DNA of 64,000 nucleotides from Microbulbifer taiwanensis. GTDB lineage: Bacteria > Pseudomonadota > Gammaproteobacteria > Pseudomonadales > Cellvibrionaceae. How positions within the stretch are numbered: the stretch's first letter is position 1; every line of letters starts with the position of its first letter. Positions 58,985 to 64,000 of the stretch are shown piece by piece. The DNA is taken from the NCBI RefSeq assembly GCF_014904815.1, contig NZ_JACZFR010000029.1, positions 1 to 64,000 of the forward strand. Direction: 5' to 3'. A program made the translations under genes and the position numbers. Below the pieces are notes generated by a model. The model saw only the letters and a program-made list of their open reading frames with translations, ran no database searches and was not told the origin of the DNA.

Positions 58985-60289
58985 TTACTCCGGCTTTTCC
59001 GGGAACTCGACGACGGTGAGGTTCAACGGCAGTTCGTTGCGACGCTCCCCCACATTCGAAACCGGCAGCAGTTCTACCGGATTGCCCTCGATGAGGCCGC
59101 TCCTGTCACCGATCAGGGGGGTATTGTCTTCGAGTCCCACGTCAAAAAATGCGTGTTCGCTGGTCTTGCCCATCAGCGTGAACGCCCTGAAGACATAGGG
59201 CAGCCCGTTGGAACCCAGCGAGGAGCCGCCCTGCATGATATGGAAGTGCAGATGAGGCGCGCCCGTATTGCCGGTGTTACCCAGCAACCCGAGCAACTGC
59301 CCCGTTTTTACCGTTTCGCCCTGTTTTACGCGAATGGAGCCGGGCTGCAGGTGCGCGTAGAAGGCGTACTGGCCGTTGCCCAGCGCAATGATCACATGGT
59401 TGCCGTCTATCTCCTCGAGCGTGATGGCCCCTGTCTCCGCCGGCAGCACAAAGGGTTTCTGGTTGGAAAACTTGTCCACCACCGTAACCACCAGGCCGTC
59501 GGCCACTGCCAATACTTTATTGCCATAGCCGAACCAGCTGTTCAGATCCTGCGGATCGCCGACATAGAGGCGCCGCTCCTCGTTCACTTTCAACCAGTCG
59601 ATCGCGAAGCGCTGGGAAATATGGAGCTGCCCATTGACCGGCAGATCCGAGCGCACATGGGTGATGGAATCGCAGCAGCCGTTGGCGGCGATCCAGCCGG
59701 CGCCCTCGAGCGGCGGCGCCAGTGCCACCACCATCCGGCGATCGACTGCCACCGGTGCCACCGTCTCGACCAGGTGCGCCTGCCCGGCGGGCAGCTGCAA
59801 CAGGTCGGTGATTTTCTCCGGCAGGCCGCCGGGCACCGTAACCGCCAGCCGGTGCACCAGGCGCTCGGGAATCGCCTCCTCACTATCGACCGCAAACTGG
59901 ATAAAAACCAGCGCACTCTGCGCCGGCTTCAGGCTGTCTACCTGCGCCCGGGTTCCGAGAAGCTGGGTATTGGCGGCTACGGATTCGGCCGCGATGCGGT
60001 GCAGCAGTGTTTCACTTTCGCCACCGGCGAATACTTCCACGGACTGCAGCTCCCATTCGAAGTTATTCGAGTTGGAGATCATCAGTTCGTAGACGAAGTG
60101 ATAGCGGCCATCGGAGCCCCTGACCGGTACGGGTGCGGCGAGCACGGACGCGACAACCGGGGTGAATTCATTGGTGTCCGCTGCAGCTTCCGCCGACTGC
60201 TCGGATTCCTGGCAGGCGCAGAGCGTCAGCGCCAACAGTCCACTGAACAGAACGCCGCGGCAGTTTTTCCCGATCCCCATTGCTGTCAT
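58985..60289 (-). CDS. M23-family peptidase-like lipoprotein
   Basis: 434 residues with a lipoprotein signal (lipobox LCAC, lipid-bearing Cys26). The C-terminal half is a peptidase M23 (LytM) domain with HLHFHIMQGG (His-x-His) and an upstream RFAIDW zinc-site Asp; the DG-V...H-G-Y pattern appears as NHVIIALGNGQYAFYAHLQ. It may cut peptidoglycan or proteins. The ATG at 60289 is chosen because GGAGG is eight bases upstream and it overlaps the previous stop (ATGA). Confidence 0.85.
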   Translation of the reverse strand: MTAMGIGKNCRGVLFSGLLALTLCACQESEQSAEAAADTNEFTPVVASVLAAPVPVRGSDGRYHFVYELMISNSNNFEWELQSVEVFAGGESETLLHRIAAESVAANTQLLGTRAQVDSLKPAQSALVFIQFAVDSEEAIPERLVHRLAVTVPGGLPEKITDLLQLPAGQAHLVETVAPVAVDRRMVVALAPPLEGAGWIAANGCCDSITHVRSDLPVNGQLHISQRFAIDWLKVNEERRLYVGDPQDLNSWFGYGNKVLAVADGLVVTVVDKFSNQKPFVLPAETGAITLEEIDGNHVIIALGNGQYAFYAHLQPGSIRVKQGETVKTGQLLGLLGNTGNTGAPHLHFHIMQGGSSLGSNGLPYVFRAFTLMGKTSEHAFFDVGLEDNTPLIGDRSGLIEGNPVELLPVSNVGERRNELPLNLTVVEFPEKPE

Positions 60290-61539
60290 CTTCCGTGCCT
60301 CCGGCTGTAACCGATTTCCGCGGCAAACTCCGCCCAGTCGCGCCAGTGAAGGTCGCGACGCTGCCACCTGTTCGTCACCATCTTAGGCGAGGTTTCCGCA
60401 GTCGGCCGCGGCTGGCGGTGGCGGGGACGGATCATTGCGCGCACCCGCGCCGCCGCTTCCCCGGCGGCCTCAGTCGCCAGGCACCAGTGGTTGGGCCAGA
60501 GAGCGAGAAAGTTTTCCAGGCCGAAATCGTGCAGATGATAGGGGCGCGGATACGCAAGCTTCAGCAACGGCTCTCCATCGGGCCCGGGCGCGTCCGTCTT
60601 CCAGCCCACATAGAGACTCCAGCGGCAGTCGGCGGCGAGGCGGTGGAAATCGGGTATGGCCGCCGCCAGCCTGTCGAGGGTTGCGCACACCAGTTCCGGC
60701 TCTGCCGGTGGCGGTCGCTGCATGTCGATGGGGCCGGCGGTAAATTTGGGCTCTCCGGGGTTCAGGGTCAGTATCCACAGCCCCTCCTTCCGATCCAGCG
60801 GGTGATAGACGAATACGAGGTCGAACAACAGGCCCGACAGCGACGGAATGCGCGGGCCGCGCATCAGCAGCATATGCATGGGCCGCACCAGCTGCGCGGC
60901 GTACACCTCGGCTGTCGGTATGGGCAGCCGCGCCAGTATTCCGGCATTGCCGGCACCGCAGGCGCACAGCAGCATTTGCGGCAGCAGCTCGCACTCGCCT
61001 CCATCCAGCTCAACCAGGACACGCTCTATACGTTTGCCGCTGCAACTGAATTCCAGCACGCGCCCCTGGCGCATTCGCTCCGCCCAGGGCCGGCGCAGGC
61101 GGCAGTAGGCCGTGGCGCCGTCGAAAACCAGGTCGCCGTCGAAGCGGTAGCTACGGTGCGCTGCCAGGTCCTGCGCTGCAAACGGCGCCGGGAAAACCTG
61201 CTCCGCGGCGGCGATGCCGGCCTCTCGCCAGTTGGCGCACAGGGCCGCCACCATTTCCGGTGACAGGGCGGCGTCAAACGCCGTTTCGCAGTACTCCATC
61301 CCCCAGTCTGCCAGCAGCCGCCGCCAGTGCTCCGCGGTGCGGCAGTAGGATTCGGCGGCCAGCGGATGCGCAGCGTTCCAGCCGGAAGAAAAGTAGCCGT
61401 GGAAGTGCAGTGTCTCCGACAGGCCCGGATCCGGATCCAGCAACAGTGCCGAATAGTCCGGGGAAAGCTCCCGCAACAGGGCCAGGCCCTGGACACCGCC
61501 CCCGAGAATCAGCAGATCGAGCGAAATTGGCAAGGTCAT
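60286..61539 (-). CDS. DAO-family FAD-dependent oxidoreductase
   Basis: 417 residues. FAD motif LLILGGGVQGLALLREL at the N-terminus, glycine-oxidase-type fold, and a substrate region (LDRKEGLWILTLNPGEPKF) unlike well-known members. A deaminating or sarcosine-oxidase-like reaction is possible; the substrate is not known. The ATG at 61539 is chosen over a longer frame to 61599 because the FAD motif then sits near the N-terminus. First gene of a three-gene unit with the M23 and amine oxidase genes. Confidence 0.82.
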   Translation of the reverse strand: MTLPISLDLLILGGGVQGLALLRELSPDYSALLLDPDPGLSETLHFHGYFSSGWNAAHPLAAESYCRTAEHWRRLLADWGMEYCETAFDAALSPEMVAALCANWREAGIAAAEQVFPAPFAAQDLAAHRSYRFDGDLVFDGATAYCRLRRPWAERMRQGRVLEFSCSGKRIERVLVELDGGECELLPQMLLCACGAGNAGILARLPIPTAEVYAAQLVRPMHMLLMRGPRIPSLSGLLFDLVFVYHPLDRKEGLWILTLNPGEPKFTAGPIDMQRPPPAEPELVCATLDRLAAAIPDFHRLAADCRWSLYVGWKTDAPGPDGEPLLKLAYPRPYHLHDFGLENFLALWPNHWCLATEAAGEAAARVRAMIRPRHRQPRPTAETSPKMVTNRWQRRDLHWRDWAEFAAEIGYSRRHGR

Positions 61540-61676
61540 CCCCGATGGCGCAATCGAACCGGCTGTATGGCGGAGCGCAATTGCCCGCCCCGGTATCAAC
61601 TATGGCACACGAGGAATTCGGTCTTCCGCGCCGAGGCACTTGCCAGTACGGCATTGCCCCCCGACCAAAGAAGGGT

Positions 61677-61699
61677 AAAAAAAGGTGCCCTGAGGCACC
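61677..61699 (-). terminator. rho-independent terminator of the GH18-like gene
   Basis: On the minus strand GGTGCC-TCAG-GGCACC is followed by seven T residues, beginning 18 bp after the stop codon at 61718. Clear stem, short loop and T-run. Confidence 0.85.
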
Positions 61700-61717
61700 C
61701 TGCGCAACATCGCATAG

Positions 61718-62653
61718 TCAAGGTGAACTGAAAGCGCCCCCGATTTCGCCAGGGGAGGATTTCCCGCGCGGACTCGCACTGGCAAACACCAAATTTATGG
61801 CATCGGCGTAAGACGCGACCCCGGGCGAGTTGTCGAATTCATCGTAGAGCCACATAAACCCGCCCTCTATGCCGCACGCCCCTGCCCAGTCTTGCATGCG
61901 ACTTTGCACCTCTTCCGTCGATACATCGCGCGACCAGAGCCCGGCTACCAGCGGCAAACCCAGGTCCCAGTTGCAGGGATTGTTGGCGGCACCGCCGTCG
62001 TAGACCTGCAGATAGCTCAGGTCCACCGCGCCGCTACGCGCCGAGTTCACTCCCTCGACGAAGGATTGCCAGAAATCTTTGTTCTTATAGGGAACTATCG
62101 CCGTCTTGAAACCGATATCGGACAACATCACGTGGAATGGCACCGCGGAGTCGACGTCGTAGGTGCCCTCGTCATCGTTGTTCAGCGCATCCACCGCGGG
62201 AAATGCCTCCCTCAACGCGCGAAAATTCCGGTACAGGATGCTGTCGGTGCCGGTACCGCAGTGGCTCTCTTCGCAGGCCAGCAGGTCCCGCACATTGTCA
62301 TAGGTGCCTGAGCCCCAGCCGCTGAGTCCAAACTCAACACGAGTGATGGAACTCTCACCCGTTTTCAACGAGGCGATATCCTTCCTGAAATGCGGATAAG
62401 ACTGGTCACCTATGTAAATTCCATCCTTTACCAGTGGAAACTCGGCGTTGAACCCCAGGCTCCCGTCAGTTTCGATATGAATGGTCCAGACGATGACATG
62501 AGTGAATCCCGACGATTTCAACTCATCAATAGCGTAATCACGTTTCTGATAGACGGGCCCGCCGGCGTAGACTCCGGAAATGGCGTGAGACGCCAAGGGC
62601 GATACCAGCAGTAGGCACAGGCCGAACAGGGCAAGGCCTTTTGATTTTTTCAT
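61718..62653 (-). CDS. secreted GH18-like glycosidase candidate
   Basis: 311 residues with a signal peptide (LALFGLCLLLVSPLASHA). The motif VDALNNDDEGTYD (Asp155, Asp160, Asp161, Glu162) resembles the D-x3-D-x-E catalytic stretch of GH18 chitinases and endo-beta-N-acetylglucosaminidases. VDLSYLQVYDGG and GFMWLYDEFD fit later barrel strands. It may release N-glycans or cut chitin-like polymers; alternatively it is an inactive homologue. The ATG at 62653 has GGAGA upstream. Confidence 0.7.
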   Translation of the reverse strand: MKKSKGLALFGLCLLLVSPLASHAISGVYAGGPVYQKRDYAIDELKSSGFTHVIVWTIHIETDGSLGFNAEFPLVKDGIYIGDQSYPHFRKDIASLKTGESSITRVEFGLSGWGSGTYDNVRDLLACEESHCGTGTDSILYRNFRALREAFPAVDALNNDDEGTYDVDSAVPFHVMLSDIGFKTAIVPYKNKDFWQSFVEGVNSARSGAVDLSYLQVYDGGAANNPCNWDLGLPLVAGLWSRDVSTEEVQSRMQDWAGACGIEGGFMWLYDEFDNSPGVASYADAINLVFASASPRGKSSPGEIGGAFSSP

Positions 62654-62722
62654 TTTTTTCTCCTGGAACATTTTTCAAATAACCCGCCCATCGAGATACG
62701 TTTGCACATCCCCGACTCGTTT

Positions 62723-63466
62723 TTATACCGCGTTCATCCGGAATCTGCGTATGCATCTGAGCATCTCTGTGATCAGGCCTATATCGGCAACGCCCCCGGA
62801 GTGCAGGCCGGAATGGCTGTGCAGCGACAGGGGGGTATCCGCGGGAACCAATTTTTCGAGCAGCGGCAGAATATTCGCACAGCTGATACCGCCGCCCACG
62901 ACCACTTCAATGCGTCCTTGCGCGGCGGCTAGGGTGCGGTTGATACTTTCCACCGCATCCGTTGCGGCACTGCGCTCAGCCAGCGGCGCGCCGGCAGTCA
63001 GCAGCCGCTCCACACGCCTCTCGACCAGCTGTTCGATGGCCAACTCTTTATCCGCCAACTCATCAAATGCCCGGTGAAAGGTCACACTGAGTTGGTGCCC
63101 GCGGACAACCGGCAGCAGCCGATCCAGCGCCTCCAGGTCCAGCACCCTGCCCCGCAGCGCGCCCAGGACCACACCCCCGGCACCGGCGTCGGCCGCCATC
63201 GCAATCTGTTCGGCCATCCGCTCGACTTCGCTCGGCCGGTAGCAGAAGTCGCCGGCGCGCGGGCGTATCATCGCCAGCACGCCGGCGCGGCGGTCGAAAA
63301 TATCGCGCGCCGCGCGAATCTGCTGCGCCGTCGGGGTCAGGCCATCGAGCGCGATCGCACTGCACAGCTCTATGCGCTCTGCGCCGCCGGCCAGCGCATT
63401 GGTCACCGAGCGGCGCAGGCGCTGCATGTCGTCGCAGTCGACACAGATTTCCAGCAGAGGGGTCAC
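62723..63466 (-). CDS. cutC: CutC family TIM-barrel protein
   Basis: 247 residues. CutC signature near the N-terminus (ALAGGAERIELCSAIALDG, then GVLAMIRPRAGDFCY), and VTFHRAFDEL and GGGISCANILPLLEKL later. The name derives from copper tolerance in E. coli, but a copper role is disputed. Here its start overlaps the end of the glycosylasparaginase gene by 4 bp, so a step in the same sugar-amide pathway is likely (inference). Confidence 0.9.
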   Translation of the reverse strand: MTPLLEICVDCDDMQRLRRSVTNALAGGAERIELCSAIALDGLTPTAQQIRAARDIFDRRAGVLAMIRPRAGDFCYRPSEVERMAEQIAMAADAGAGGVVLGALRGRVLDLEALDRLLPVVRGHQLSVTFHRAFDELADKELAIEQLVERRVERLLTAGAPLAERSAATDAVESINRTLAAAQGRIEVVVGGGISCANILPLLEKLVPADTPLSLHSHSGLHSGGVADIGLITEMLRCIRRFRMNAV

Positions 63467-64000
63467 AGCTTGCTCCCGGCGTCGATCATCCGGGCGCCGT
63501 CCTGGTCGCGGACCGCGAAGTTGAAGCCCGGTTGAATGCAGTGGGAGCCGTAGTTGCCGGCCTTGTCCAGGGCCAGGAAGCCGACCTGGAACTGGCGGTA
63601 GTCGGGCAGCTTGCGCGCTATGCGCTCCACCGCCTCGCGGCAGGCCTCCTCCGGCGAATAGCCGTGGCGCATCAGTTCGACCACCTGGTGGCAGCCGACG
63701 GTCTTGATCATCAGCTCCCCCATGCCGGTGGCCGTGGCCGCACCCACCTCGTTGTCGACGTAGAGGCCGGCACCGATGATCGGCGAGTCCCCGACTCGCC
63801 CGTGCATCTTGAAGGCGGCGCCGCTGGTGGTGCAGGCGCCGGACAGGTCACCGGCACTGTCCAGGGCCAGTATGCCGATGGTGTCGTGATTCTCGATATT
63901 GATCACCGGCTGGTAGCGCGCCTCCTGCAGCCAGTCCCGCCAGGCGGCCTCGGCCTTGGGCGTCAGCAGGTTTTCCGGCCGGAAGCCCTGCTCGAGGGCG
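63463..64000 (-). CDS. glycosylasparaginase (N4-(beta-N-acetylglucosaminyl)-L-asparaginase), 5' end cut by the window
   Basis: The visible 179 residues cover the end of the alpha chain and the beta chain. ENHDTIG contains the autoproteolysis site and nucleophile Thr of Ntn-hydrolases; later GRVGDSPIIGAG and GGTxA-like TATGMGELM follow. The enzyme splits the GlcNAc-Asn bond of digested glycoproteins. The frame stays open to the edge at 64000, so the gene continues beyond it. Confidence 0.9.
   Translation of the reverse strand, partial: ALEQGFRPENLLTPKAEAAWRDWLQEARYQPVINIENHDTIGILALDSAGDLSGACTTSGAAFKMHGRVGDSPIIGAGLYVDNEVGAATATGMGELMIKTVGCHQVVELMRHGYSPEEACREAVERIARKLPDYRQFQVGFLALDKAGNYGSHCIQPGFNFAVRDQDGARMIDAGSKL

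Overview
The window reads as chromosomal DNA of a GC-rich marine gammaproteobacterium. Supporting traits are a Pseudomonas-type REP pair, RND pumps of the MexAB and CzcCBA types, MsrPQ, CcoG, a large Mrp-type Na+/H+ antiporter operon and a probable N-glycan-degrading locus. Microbulbifer or a relative in the Cellvibrionales is my guess. No phylogenetic marker gene is present, so the genus is inference.

Layout. 1-2200: two tandem Fe(II)/2-oxoglutarate oxygenases of the arginine/asparagine beta-hydroxylase type. 2200-4770: an accessory module with an IS-end-like inverted repeat, a KfrA-type coiled-coil DNA-binding protein and a divergent tyrosine recombinase, with a dif-like 13-6-13 palindrome between them. 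4800-9410: acetolactate-synthase-type ThDP enzyme, MocR regulator and CcoG. 9600-13300: an accessory-looking stretch with a 683-residue protein of unknown function, a cyclic-nucleotide-binding protein without a DNA-binding domain and a small orphan protein. 13500-19240: pirin, DUF417 protein, MscS channel, LysR/AzoR pair and DODA-type dioxygenase, consistent with electrophile or quinone stress. 19240-27060: a REPIN nested in an outer inverted repeat, a TonB-dependent receptor, a MexAB-like pump and its TetR regulator with AcrR-like operators. 27100-34620: an Mrp operon lacking a full MrpA but carrying three MrpD/NuoL-like subunits. 34670-37460: a Rap1a/Tai-like secreted protein and an OmpR/EnvZ-type two-component system.

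38168-49891 is the most interesting region. It is one tightly packed eleven-gene operon, preceded by about 700 bp of AT-rich DNA. In order it encodes a LuxE-like acyl-protein synthetase, an IscU/NifU-like scaffold, a NifS-like cysteine desulfurase, a fatty acyl-AMP ligase, an acyl carrier protein, a flavoprotein oxygenase, an MMPL-type RND lipid exporter, a LolA-like periplasmic protein, an outer-membrane barrel protein, an Sfp-type phosphopantetheinyl transferase and a MaoC-type hydratase. It has its own acyl activation, carrier, carrier-activating enzyme, sulfur-mobilising pair and export route to the outer membrane, but no ketosynthase. I infer an undescribed pathway that modifies a single fatty acyl chain, possibly adding sulfur, and exports the product to or beyond the outer membrane. 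The families are seen in the sequence; the product is not known.

49880-55720: czcICBA-type heavy-metal efflux operon. 55780-57440: MsrPQ periplasmic methionine sulfoxide repair. 57590-61540: amine oxidase, M23-family lipoprotein and DAO-family oxidoreductase. 61680-64000: GH18-like secreted protein, CutC and the 3' part of a glycosylasparaginase gene, together suggesting glycoprotein or glyco-asparagine breakdown. I found no tRNA, rRNA or CRISPR array.
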